A DNA stretch of 64,000 nucleotides from Monoplex corrugatus. Its lineage: Eukaryota; Mollusca; Gastropoda; Littorinimorpha; Ranellidae. The stretch is taken from NCBI GenBank assembly GCA_030674185.1, contig CM060311.1:97008013-97072012 (forward strand), given 5' to 3'. The number at the start of each line of letters is the position of its first letter. Position 1 is the first letter of the stretch. Below are positions 1 to 13,700 of this stretch, piece by piece. The notes beneath the pieces are model-generated. The model made no database searches and was not told the DNA's origin. It saw only the letters and a list, made by a program, of their open reading frames with translations. The position numbers and the translations under genes were made by a program.

Positions 1-88
1 TTCCCTGACCAATCCAAACCATAAATTTATTGGTTACCAATGATTAATTTGGAAGTTTCCTTATCTTTTAAGGTGTTCCAAACATCTT

Positions 89-766
89 TTAACTCAATCG
101 CTTCGTGCCAGAAGAAAATCTCCGTCACCTCCGTTTACTGCTTGGATACGCGACGTCAATTTATCGACGGCGGACTTTCGTTTGTTTTTTTTTTACGTCA
201 GAAGCGTCAGTTATAGGGAAAAATCACTGGGAACCAAACCTAGGGTATGTTTACAGCACTTATTTACCTTAGACCGTTTGTGGCAATGTGAAACAAAGAC
301 AACAGTAGCCTTTTTTCAGCGCTAACCGCGACATGCGAAGTTCCCCACAAATGACATCAAGGAAAGCAAGTCGAACCTCACAATTCTGTAAATATTTTGT
401 GCTCTGGAGCAACTGTATGCAAAAAGTGACAACTGCCAGTAATCTTGTGATTTGAAACATCCATGGCATGGAAATTATGTTCTGGACTTCATCTAAAACC
501 GTTTCGCTGTGTGTGTTCATATCCATCAACAACAAAAAATTACCCCTCTTTGGATACCTATTTGGATACCTCATCATTTACAACTACACAGAATACCATA
601 AATAAAGTAAAATTATTTGTAAAGATCTAATCCTGGTCTTTCTGTATCACTTTACTTTGTTTGTCTACTTTATTTGGTTGTTTTTCTGTATTTTTTTAAA
701 ATGTGCTAAAATCCTCCGAATTGAGGGGGCAGAATGACCCTGAAGACTGCGACTCGATTGAGTTAA
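89..766. mobile_element. TTAA-flanked piggyBac-type MITE 1
   Basis: A segment of about 670 bp lies between TTAA at 89-92 and TTAA at 763-766. Its ends mirror one another: left CTCAATCGCTTCG, right the inverse of CTCAATCGAGTCGCAGTC. An exact TTAA duplication with inverted ends is the signature of piggyBac-superfamily elements. The inside holds a 102-codon minus frame with no recognisable domain, so the element is non-autonomous. Its right end shares GACTGCGACTC with MITEs 2 and 3, but the interiors look unrelated. Confidence 0.65.
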
Positions 767-922
767 ACTGTCATACCATTTCCACATGTAGCTACTTCCA
801 TCAGCATCATGTCAATTGTTTTACCAATATAATGTGATATAATTTGTGTAGCCAAAAGCTTTTGTTTCAGTCTTTTCAATAGGCACATTACAGTCTGCCA
901 ACATCTTTCACATTCCTAACCC

Positions 923-3900
923 ACTGCCATTTAAGGCATGACCCGTATCAATGACATATCAACACTCATAATGCCATTCAAGGCATGACTCATATCAATG
1001 ACATATCAACTCTCATAATGCCATTCAAGGCATGACCCGTATCAATGACATATCAACTCTCATAATGCCATTCAAGGCATGACCCGTATCAATGACATAT
1101 CAACTCTCATAATGCCATTCAAGGTATGACCCGTATCAATGACATATCAACTCTCATAATGCCATTCAAGGCATGACCCGTATCAACGACATATCAACTC
1201 TCATAATGCCATTCAAGGCATGACCTGTATCAACGACATATCAACTCTCATAATGCCATTCAAGGTATGACCCGTATCAATGACATATCAACTCTCATAA
1301 TGCCATTCAAGGCATGACCTGTATCAATGACATATCAACTCTCATAATGCCATTCAAGGTATGACCCGTATCAATGACATATCAACTTTCATAATGCCAT
1401 TCAAGGCATGACCCGTATCAACGACATATCAACTCTCATAATGCCATTCAAGGTATGACCCGTATCAATGACATATCAACTCTCATAATGCCAGTCAAGG
1501 TATGACCCGTATCAACGACATATCAACACTCATAATGCCATTCAAGGCATGACCTGTATCAATGACATATCAACACTCATAATGCCATTCAAGGTATGAC
1601 CCGTATCAATGACATATCAACTCTCATAATGCCATTCAAGGTATGACCCGTATCAACGACATATCAACTCTCATAATGCCATTCAAGGCATGACCCGTAT
1701 CAACGACATATCAACTCTCATAATGCCATTCAAGGTATGACCCGTATCAACGACATATCAACTCTCATAATGCCATTCAAGGCATGACCCGTATCAATGA
1801 CATATCAACTCTCATAATGCCATTCAAGGCATGACCCGTATCAATGACATATCAACTCTCATAATGCCATTCAAGACATGACCCGTATCAATGACATATC
1901 AACTCTCATAATGCCATTCAAGGCATGACCCGTATCAACGACATATCAACTCTCATAATGCCATTCAAGGCATGACCCGTATCAATGACATATCAACTCT
2001 CATAATGCCATTCAAGGCATGACCCGTATCAACGACATATCAACTCTCATAATGCCATTCAAGGCATGACCCGTATCAACGACATATCAACTCTCATAAT
2101 GCCATTCAAGGCATGACCCGTATCAACGACATATCAACTCTCATAATGCCATTCAAGGTATGACCCGTATCAATGACATATCAACTCTCATAATGCCATT
2201 CAAGGCATGACCCTATCAATGACATATCAACTCTCATAATGCCATTCAAGGCATGACCCATATCAATGACATATCAACTCTCATAATGCCATTCAAGGCA
2301 TGACCCGTATCAACGACATATCAACTCTCATAATGCCATTCAAGGCATGACCCGTATCAATGACATATCAACTCTCATAATGCCATTCAAGGCATGACCC
2401 GTATCAATGACATATCAACTCTCATAATGCCATTCAAGGTATGACCCGTATCAATGACATATCAACTCTCATAATGCCATTCAAGGCATGACCCGTATCA
2501 ACGACATATCAACTCTCATAATGCCATTCAAGGCATGACCCGTATCAACGACATATCAACTCTCATAATGCCATTCAAGGCATGACCTGTATCAACGACA
2601 TATCAACTCTCATAATGCCATTCAAGGCATGACCCGTATCAATGACATATCAACTCTCATAATGCCATTCAAGGCATGACCTGTATCAACGACATATCAA
2701 CTCTCATAATGCCATTCAAGGTATGACCCGTATCAATGACATATCAACTCTCATAATGCCATTCAAGGCATGACCCGTATCAATGACATATCAACTCTCA
2801 TAATGCCATTCAAGGCATGACCCGTATCAATGACATATCAATTCTCATAATGCCATTCAAGGCATGACCCGTATCAACGACATATCAACTCTCATAATGC
2901 CATTCAAGGCATGACCCGTATCAACGACATATCAACTCTCATAATGCCATTCAAGGTATGACCCGTATCAATGACTATCAACTCTCATAATGCCATTCAA
3001 GACATGACCCGTATCAACGACATATCAACTCTCATAATGCCATTCAAGGCATGACCCGTATCAACGACATATCAACTCTCATAATGCCATTCAAGGTATG
3101 ACCCGTATCAATGACATATCAACTCTCATAATGCCATTCAAGGCATGACCCATATCAATGACATATCAACTCTCATAATGCCATTCAAGGCATGACCGTA
3201 TCAATGACATATCAACTCTCATAATGCCAGTCAAGGTATGACCGGTATCAATGACATATCAACTCTCATAATGCCATTCAAGGCATGACCCGTATCAATG
3301 ACATATCAACTCTCATAATGCCAGTCAAGGTATGACCGTATCAATGACATATCAACTCTCATAATGCCATTCAAGGCATGACCCGTATCAATGACATATC
3401 AACTCTCATAATGCCAGTCAAGGTATGACCCGTATCAATGACATATCAACTCTCATAATGCTATTCAAGGCATGACCCGTATCAATGACATATCAACTCT
3501 CATAATGCCATTCAAGGTATGACCCGTATCAATGACATATCAACTATCATAATGCCAGTCAAGGTATGACCCGAAATCAATGACATATCAACTCTCATAA
3601 TGCCATTCAAGGTATGACCCGTATCAATGACATATCAACTCTCATAATGCCAGTCAAGGTAGACCCGTATCAATGACATATCAACTCTCATAATGCCAGT
3701 CAAGGTATGACCCGTATCAATGACATATCAACTCTCATAATGCCATTCAAGGTATGACCCGTATCAATGACATGTCAACTCTCATATGCCATTCAAGGCA
3801 TGACCCGTATCAATGACATATCAACTCTCATAATGCCATTCAAGGCATGACCTGTATCAACGACATATCAACTCTCATAATGCCATTCAAGGCATGACCC

Positions 3901-6390
3901 GTATCAATGACATATCAACTCTCATAATGCCATTCAAGGCATGACCTGTATCAACGACATATCAACTCTCATAATGCCATTCAAGGTATGACCCGTATCA
4001 ATGACATATCAACTCTCATAATGCCATTCAAGGCATGACCCGTATCAATGACATATCAACTCTCATAATGCCATTCAAGGCATGACCCGTATCAATGACA
4101 TATCAACTCTCATAATGCCATTCAAGGCATGACCCGTATCAACGACATATCAACTCTCATAATGCCATTCAAGGCATGACCCGTATCAACGACATATCAA
4201 CTCTCATAATGCCATTCAAGGTATGACCCGTATCAATGACATATCAACTCTCATAATGCCATTCAAGACATGACCCGTATCAACGACATATCAACTCTCA
4301 TAATGCCATTCAAGGCATGACCCGTATCAACGACATATCAACTCTCATAATGCCATTCAAGGTATGACCCGTATCAATGACATATCAACTCTCATAATGC
4401 CATTCAAGGCATGACCCATATCAATGACATATCAACTCTCATAATGCCATTCAAGGCATGACCGTATCAATGACATATCAACTCTCATAATGCCAGTCAA
4501 GGTATGACCGGTATCAATGACATATCAACTCTCATAATGCCATTCAAGGCATGACCTGTATCAATGACATATCAACTCTCATAATGCCAGTCAAGGTATG
4601 ACCGGTATCAATGACATATCAACTCTCATAATGCCATTCAAGGCATGACCCGTATCAATGACATATCAACTCTCATAATGCCAGTCAAGGTATGACCCGT
4701 ATCAATGACATATCAACTCTCATAATGCCATTCAAGGCATGACCCGTATCAATGACATATCAACTCTCATAATGCCATTCAAGGTATGACCCGTATCAAT
4801 GACATATCAACTCTCATAATGCCAGTCAAGGTATGACCCGTATCAATGACATATCAACTCTCATAATGCCATTCAAGGTATGACCCGTATCAATGACATA
4901 TCAACTCTCATAATGCCAGTCAAGGTATGACCCGTATCAACGACATATCAACTCTCATAATGCCATTCAAGGCATGACCCGTATCAACGACATATCAACT
5001 CTCATAATGCCATTCAAGGTATGACCCGTATCAATGACATATCAACTCTCATAATGCCATTCAAGGCATGACCCATATCAATGACATATCAACTCTCATA
5101 ATGCCATTCAAGGCATGACCCGTATCAATGACATATCAACTCTCATAATGCCAGTCAGGTATGACCCGTATCAATGGACATATCAAACTCTCATAATGCC
5201 ATTCAAGCATGACCCGTATCATGACATTATACTCTCATATGCCAGTCAGGTAATGACCGTAATAATGACATATCAACTCTCATCAATGCATTCAAGGCAT
5301 GCCCGTATTCATGACATTTCAACTCTCAAATGCCAGTAAGGTATGACCCGTATCAAGGGACATATCAAACTCTCATAAGCCATTCAGCATGACCGTATCA
5401 ATGACAATCAACTTATAATGCCATTCAAGGTATGACCCGTATCAATGACATATCAAACTCTCATAATGCCATCAAGGTATTGACGTATCATGACTTCACT
5501 CTCATAAGCCATTCAAGGTATGACCCTATCATGACATATCAACCTCATAATGCCAGTCAAGGTATGACCCGTATCAATGACATATCAACTCTCATAATGC
5601 CAGTCAAGGTATGACCCTATCAATGACATATCAACTCTCATAATGCCATTCAAGGTCATGACCCGTATCAATGACATATCAACTCTCATAATGCCATTCA
5701 AGGCATGACCCGTATCAATGACATATCAACTCTCATAATGCCATTCAAGGTATGACCCGTATCAATGACATATCAACTCTCATAATGCCATTCAAGGTAT
5801 GACCCGTATCAATGACATATCAACTCTCATAATGCCATTTCAAGGTATGACCGTATCAATGACATATCAACTCTCATAATGCCAGTCAAGGTATGACCCG
5901 TATCAATGACATATCAACTCTCATAATGCCAGTCAAGGTATGACCTGTATCAACGACATATCAACTCTCATAATGCCATTCAAGGTATGACCGTATCAAC
6001 GACATATCAACTCTCATAATGCCATTCAAGGCATGACCCGTATCAACGACATATCAACTCTCATAATGCCATTCAAGGTATGACCCATATCAATGACATA
6101 TCAACTCTCATAATGCCATCAAGGTATGACCCGTATCAATGACATATCAACTCTCATAATGCCAGTCAAGGTATGACCCGTATCAACGACATATCAACTC
6201 TCATAATGCCAGTCAAGGTATGACCCGTATCAATGACATATCAACTCTCATAATGCCATTCAAGGCATGACCGTATCAATGACATATCAACTCTCATAAT
6301 GCCAGTCAAGGTATGACCCGTATCAATGACATATCAACTCTCATAATGCCAGTCAAGGTATGACCTGTATCAACGACATATCAACTCATA
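923..6390. repeat. 47-bp satellite array (Sat1), about 116 copies
   Basis: Continuous tandem copies of a 47-bp unit containing ATGCCATTCAAGGCATGACC and then CGTATCAATGACATATCAAC. Variants include TTC/GTC, GGC/GGT and AAT/AAC. Copies are near-identical except at 5140-5560, where single-base losses and gains crowd together. Short frames starting MTRINDIS recur but are interrupted, so no protein is supported. The array lies in the tomosyn intron between exon N and the unseen R-SNARE exon. Confidence 0.97.
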
Positions 6391-6700
6391 TAAAAGACAA
6401 AACAAGTCCAACTTTGTGTGGATATATTCCACTCCTCTCCCTCACGACTGTATCCGTCCCACCTCTAGCAAGGTCAGGTACCCAATCACAGCTGTGTGAA
6501 CTGGATGGCACACAAACAAAATTTTGTGTACAAGGTTTGAACCAGACCAGTTCAACCAGAAAATAAAAGGCACACATCTACATCACCTAAGTCTAAAATT
6601 TCTCACAGGACTGTAAATAATTATGACACAGCATAGGAAAATAAATTGTGACACAGCATGGGAAAGCCAAACAGTCCTAGCTCAGGCTAAATTACAACTG
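6391..6700. other. Intron spacer with a decayed SINE-like fragment
   Basis: The stretch 6470-6560 (around CCCAATCACAGCTGTGTGAACTGGA and the following AAGGTTTGAACC) resembles a worn mollusc-type SINE segment. No gene is visible here. Confidence 0.3.
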
Positions 6701-7010
6701 AGATTTTCCATATCCAAAACAAGCGTGACTGCCCGCATTCAAGCAAACAGGAACCAGAAAAAACATGAAAAAAAAAAAGAATACGCGTTTAATACAAGAA
6801 GACAAGACAGGTCCTTTCCTCACACTGGACAGAGCAGCAGGGAAGTTTCAGTCTTTTTCTCCTAATTTTTGTATCTGGTGTTTGTTTGTTTGTGATCTCA
6901 CGCTTGACAAAGGGCAGTTGGCCAAAAATTTGCGCCTGTCTTGTCTTGTTGTATTAAATACGCTTTCTTACTCTTTTTTCACGTTTTTTCTGGTTCCTGA
7001 AATTTTCCAT
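6700..7010. repeat. Foldback repeat family DR-B, copy 1
   Basis: The arms at about 6719-6812 and 6933-7003 are inverted copies of each other: AACCAGAAAAAAC...GCGTTTAATACA facing GTATTAAATACGC...TTTTTCTGGTT. The centre holds GGTGTTTGTTTGTTTGTGATC and a GACAAAGGGCAGTTGGCC segment. The same sequence occurs at 21840-22475. Confidence 0.6.
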
Positions 7011-7368
7011 GTTTTGAGTCTTGAACATCTAACTGTCAATTTTCCAGAGTTACGCACATAAACGCACCCTAAAAACCTAACTGAACATTTTTTTAATGTT
7101 CAATATTTCATGAACTTATTAGTTTATTTGTCAAAAATGTGCTTACAACATTTCAATGTGTCTGAAAGAAAACTATAATATATGAACAAAACTTTTTTTT
7201 TGCATGTTAATTTATAAACTGAAATTCTGACACGAGTTCAAAATTCAGAAATGAAAATGTAGCAATTCTGGCTGGTTTTCCTATGTCCTATCACAAATAC
7301 CTATCTTTTATCAGAATGTCCAACACTTATCAGCCCGTTTGTTTCAAAGACTGTTGAAAAAATCATAC

Positions 7369-7489
7369 CAGTCGTGTGCGTGCAAACTCTCCTCCAATAG
7401 CTCCTGCCTGTTGCTGTAAATGCTGAACCCCACCTGAGCCAGGTATGTGTTTGGCCAGACCTTTGGAGGCCTTGCCGCTTGACTCACCG

Positions 7490-7490
<1 letters not shown>
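7369..7490 (-). CDS. STXBP5: Tomosyn exon N (last exon in window, before R-SNARE)
   Basis: This 122-nt exon encodes GESSGKASKGLAKHIPGSGG, then VQHLQQQAGAIGGEFARTRL. It matches the tomosyn tail pattern GES--GKAS--LA-HIPG-GG----K--A---GE--RAR. The donor is CGACTG|GTATGA (phase 0). The acceptor is a bare (TG)n tract ending in GTGTGCAG|TCGGTG, so the 250-bp microsatellite runs right up to the splice site. The next exon should begin with the ALDERGQ start of the R-SNARE and end with KDKKWYQF. I do not find it in 1-7300, so it must lie to the left of the window, beyond the 47-bp array. Confidence 0.96.
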
Positions 7491-7533
<43 letters not shown>

Positions 7534-7534
7534 T

Positions 7535-7604
<70 letters not shown>

Positions 7605-7742
7605 ACACACACATGCACACACACACACACACACAACACACACCACACACACACACACAGACACACACACACACACACACACACAGACATGCGCACACAC
7701 ACCCCACAACACACACACACGCACACACATGCACACACAACA
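7491..7742. repeat. (CA)n microsatellite abutting exon N acceptor
   Basis: About 250 bp of CA dinucleotides with a few GACATGCG and CCACA interruptions. In the tomosyn transcript it is a (UG)n tract that ends exactly at the exon N acceptor. Cys/Val or Thr/His open frames across it are artefacts. Confidence 0.98.
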
Positions 7743-7774
7743 CACTCCATAAACAGATACAAGATTATGTCACC

Positions 7775-10700
7775 TCACCACTCACAACTACTCAAACTGT
7801 AAACAACACCATGACAGATACAAATATGCACACATCACCACCACACACTCAAACTGTAAACAACACCATGACAGATACAAACTAATGTCACCATCACCAC
7901 CTCACACACATCTCAAACTGTAAACAACACCATGACAGATACAAACAATGTCACCATCACCACCCACACATCTCAACTGTAAACAACACCATGACAGAAT
8001 ACAAAACATGTCACCATCACCACACCCACAAAATCTCAAAACTGTAAACAACACCATGACAAATACAAGACATGTCACACACACCACCACACATCTCAAA
8101 CTATAACAACACCATGACAGATACAAACAATTACACACATCACCTCACACATCTCAAACTGTAAACAACACCATGACAAGAACAAACTTGTCTCATACCA
8201 CCTCAACACTCAAACTGTAAACAAACACCATGAAAATACAAACTAATGTCACCGTCACCACTCCACCATCTCAAACTGTAAAAAAACATGACAGATCAAC
8301 AATGTCACCTCACACACCACACATCTCAACTGTAAACACCATAGACAGATACAAATAGTCCACATCACACTCACACTCTCAAACTGCAAACAAACCATGA
8401 CAGATACAAATGTCACCATCAACACTCAACATCTCAAACTGTAAACACACCATGACAGATCAAACTATGTCACCATCACCACCACACATCTCAAACTGTA
8501 ACAACACCATGACAGATACAAGATATGTCACCATCACCACCCACACATCTCAAACTGAAACAACACCATGACAGATACAAACATGTCACCATCACCACCA
8601 CACATCTCAAACTGTAAACAACACCATGACAGATACAAACTATGTCACCATCACCACCACACATCTCAAACTGAAACAACACCATGACAGATACAAACTA
8701 TGTCACCATCACCACCCACACATCTCAAACTGTAAACACACCATGACAGATACAAACATGTCACCATCACCACCACACATCTCAAACTGTAAACAACACC
8801 ATGACAGATACAAAAATGTCACCATCACCACCCACACATCTCAAACTGTAAACAACACCATGACAGATACAAACTATGTCACCAGTCACCACTACACATC
8901 TCAAACTGTAAAACAACACCATGACAGATACAAACTATGTCACCGTCACCACCACACACATCTCAAACTGTAAACAACACCATGACAGATACAAACATGT
9001 CACCATCACCACCCACACATCTCAAACTGTAAACAACACCATGACAGATACAAGATATGTCACCTTCACCACCACACATCTCAAACTGTAAACATACCAA
9101 TGACAGATACAGATATGTCACCATCACCACACACATCTCAAACTGTAAACAAACCATGACAGATACAAATATGTCACCATCACCAACCACACATCTCAAA
9201 CTGTAAACAACACCAGACAGATACAAACTATGTCACCTCACCACCCACACATCTCAAACTGTAAACAACACCATGACAGATACAAATATGTCACATCACC
9301 ACCACACATCTCAAACTGTAAACAACACCATGACAGATACAAACTATGTCACCGTCACCACCACACATCTCAAACTGTAAACAACACCATGACAGATACA
9401 AAATGTCACCATCACCACCCACACATCTCAAACTGTAAACAACACCATGACAGATACAAATATGTCACCATCCCCACCCACACATCTCAAACTGAAACAA
9501 CACCATGACAGAACAAACATGTCACCATCACCACCCACACATCTCAAACTGTAAACAACACCATGACAGATACAAACATGTCACCATCACCACCACACAT
9601 CTCAAACTGTAAACAACACCATGACAGATACAAATAGTCACCGTCACCACCCACACATCTCAAACTGTACAACACAACACCAACGAACACACATGACAGA
9701 TACAAACATGTCACCATCACCACCCACACATCTCAAACTGTAAACAACACCATGACACATACAAATATGTCACCATCACCACCACACATCTCAAACTGTA
9801 AACAACACCATGACAGATACAAATATGTCACCGTCACCACCCACACATCTCAAACCTGTAAACAAAACACCATGACAACAAAATGTCACCACACCCCACA
9901 ATCTCAACTGTCAACACCATGACAGATACAAACTATGTCACCATCACCACCCACACATCTCAAACTGTAAACAACACCATGACAGATACAAACTATGTCA
10001 CCATCACCACCCACACATCTCAAACTGTAAACAACACCATGACAGATACAAACTATGTCACCGTCACCACCCACACATCTCAAACTGTAAAAACAACAAC
10101 CATGCACCTACCAAAATCTAACTGTAAACAACACCATGACAGATACAAGATATGTCACCATCACCACCCACACATCTCAAACTGTAAACAACACCATGAC
10201 AGATACAAAACATGTCACCATCACCACCACACATCTCAAACTGTAAACAACACCATGACAGATACAAAATGTCACCTCACCACCCACACATCTCAAACTG
10301 TAAACAACATACCCCTCCATGACAGATACAAATATGTCACCATCACCACCCACACATCTCAAACTGTAAACAACACCATGACAGATACAAAATGTCACCA
10401 TCACCACCCACACATCTCAAACTGTAAACAACACCATGACAGATACAAATATGTCACCGTCACCACCACACATCTCAAACTGTAAACAACCATACACCAT
10501 GAACAAACTACAGTAAATATGTCACCATCACCACCCACACATCTCAAACTGTAAACAACACCATGACAATCAAACATGTCACATACCACACACATCTCAA
10601 ACTGTAAACAACACCATGACAGATCAAATATTCACGTCACCACCCACACATCTCAAACTGTAAAACAACACCATGACAATACAAACTATGTCACCATCAC

Positions 10701-13700
10701 CACCACACATCTCAAACTGTAAACAACACCATGACAGATACAAAGAATGTCACCATCACCACCCACACATCTCAAACTGTAAACAACACCATGACGATAC
10801 AAACATGTCACCATCACCACCCACACATCTCAAACTGTAAACAACACCATGACAGATACAAACATGTCACCATCACCACCCACACATCTCAAACTGTAAA
10901 CAACACCATGACAGATACAAACTATGTCACCGTCACCACCCACACATCTCAAACTGTAAACAACACCATGACAGATACAAATATGTCACCATCACCACCC
11001 ACACATCTCAAACTGTAAACAACACCATGACAGATACAAACTATGTCACCATCACCACCCACACATCTCAAACTGTAAACAACACCATGACAGATACAAA
11101 AACATGTCACCATCACCACCCACACATCTCAAACTGTAAACAACACCATGACAGATACAAACATGTCACCTCACCACCACACATCTCAAACTGTAAACAA
11201 CACCATGACAGATACAAAATGTCACCATCACCACCCACACATCTCAAACTGTAACACAACACCATGAACAAAATACAAACTATGTCACCGTCACACCCAC
11301 ACTCTCAAACTGTAAACAACACCATGACAGATACAAAATGTCACTCACACCCACACATCTCAAACTGTAAACAACACCATGACAGATACAAACATGTCAC
11401 CGTCACCACCCACACATCTCAAACTGTAAACAACACCATGACAAAATACAAGATATGTCACCATCACCACCCACACATCTCAAACTGTAAACAACACCAT
11501 GACAGATACAAACTATGTCACCATCCCACCCACACATCTCAAACTGTAAACAACACCATGACAGATACAAACTATGTCACCATCACCACCCACACATCTC
11601 AAACTGTAAACAACACCATGACAGATACAAATATGTCACCATCACCACTCACACATCTCAAACTGTAAACAACACCATGACAGATACAAAATGTCACCAT
11701 CACCACCCACACATCTCAAACTGTAAACAACACCATGACAGATACAAAAATGTCACCATCACCACCACACATCTCAAACTGTAAACAACACCATGACAGA
11801 TACAAAACATGTCACCATCACCACCACACATCTCAAACTGTAAACAACACCATGACAGATACAAACTATGTCACCGTCACCACCCACACATCTCAAACTG
11901 TAAACAACAATGACAGAAAACAATGTCACCATCACCACCACACATCTCAACTGTAAACAACACCATGACAGATACAAACTATGTCACCTCACCACCCACA
12001 CATCTCAAACTGTAAACAACACCATGACAGATACAAACAATGTCACCGTCACCACCCACACATCTCAAACTGTAAACAACACCATGACAGATACAAACAA
12101 TGTCACCGTCACCACCCACACATCTCAAACTGTAAACAACACCATGACAGATACAAGATATGTCACCATCACCACTCACACATCTCAAACTTTAAGCAAC
12201 ACCATGACAGATACAAACTATGTCACCGTCACCACTCCACACATCTCAAACTGTAAACAACACCATGACAGATACAAACTATGTCACCATCACCACCCAC
12301 ACATCTCAAACTGTAAACAACACCATGACAGATACAAGATATGTCACCATCACCACTCACACATCTCAAACTGTAAACAACACCATGACAGATACAAGAT
12401 ATGTCACCATCACCACTCACACATCTCAAACTGTAAACAACACCATGACAGATACAAACAATGTCACCATCACCACTCACACATCTCAAACTGTAAACAA
12501 ACCATGACAGATACAAACAATGTCACCATCACCACTCACACATCTCAAACTGTAAACAAAACCATGACAGATACAAACTATGTCACCATCACCACCCACA
12601 CATCTCAAACTGTAAACAACACCATGACAGATACAAACAATGTCACCATCACCACTCACACATCTCAAACTGTAAAAACAACACCATGACAGATACAAAC
12701 AATGTCACCATCACCACCCACACATCTCAAACTGTAAACAACACCATGACAGATACAAACTATGTCACCATCACCACTCACACATCTCAAACTGTAAACA
12801 ACACCATGACAGATACAAACTATGTCACCGTCACCACTCACACATCTCAAACTGTAAACAACACCATGACAGATACAAACAATGTCACCATCACCACTCA
12901 CACATCTCAAACTGTAAACACCATGACAGATACAAGATATGTCACCATCACCACTCACACGTCTCAAACTGTAAACAAAACCATGACAGATACAAGATAT
13001 GTCACCGTCACCACTCACACATCTCAAATTGTAAACACCACCATGACAGATACAAACTATGTCACCGTCACCACTCACACATCTCAAACTGTAAACAACA
13101 CCATGACAGATACAAGATATGTCACCATCACCACCCACACATCTCAAACTGTAAACAACACCATGACAGATACAAGATATGTCACCATCACCACTCACAC
13201 ATCTCAAACTGTAAACAACACCATGACAGATACAAGATATGTCACCATCACCACCCACACATCTCAAACTGAAAACAACACCATGACAGATACAAACTAT
13301 GTCACCGTCACCACCCACACATCTCAAACTGTAAACACAACTCCATGACAGATACAAACAATGTCACCGTCACCACCCACACATCTCAAACTGTAAACAA
13401 CACCATGACAGATACAAACAATGTCACCGTCACCACCCACACATCTCAAACTGTAAACAACACCATGACAGATACAAGATATGTCACCGTCACCACTAAC
13501 ACATCTCAAACTTTAAGCAACACCATGACAGATACAAACTATGTCACCGTCACCACTCACACATCTCAAACTGTAAACAACACCATGACAGATACAAACT
13601 ATGTCACCATCACCACCCACACATCTCAAACTGTAAACAACACCATGACAGATACAAGATATGTCACCATCACCACTCACACATCTCAAACTGTAAACAA

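Noticed and set aside
269..577. 102-codon minus frame as a host gene
   Set aside because: It lies wholly inside a TTAA-flanked element and has no recognisable domain.
923..6390. Resemblance of the 47-bp array to a CRISPR array
   Set aside because: There are no unique spacers, the whole unit repeats, and the setting is a eukaryotic intron.
7344..7885. Long Cys/Val-rich and Thr/His-rich frames across CA tracts (also near 27.3, 39.4, 41.0, 43.9, 54.2, 60.7 and 62.2 kb)
   Set aside because: They are pure by-products of (CA)n having no stop codons in some frames.
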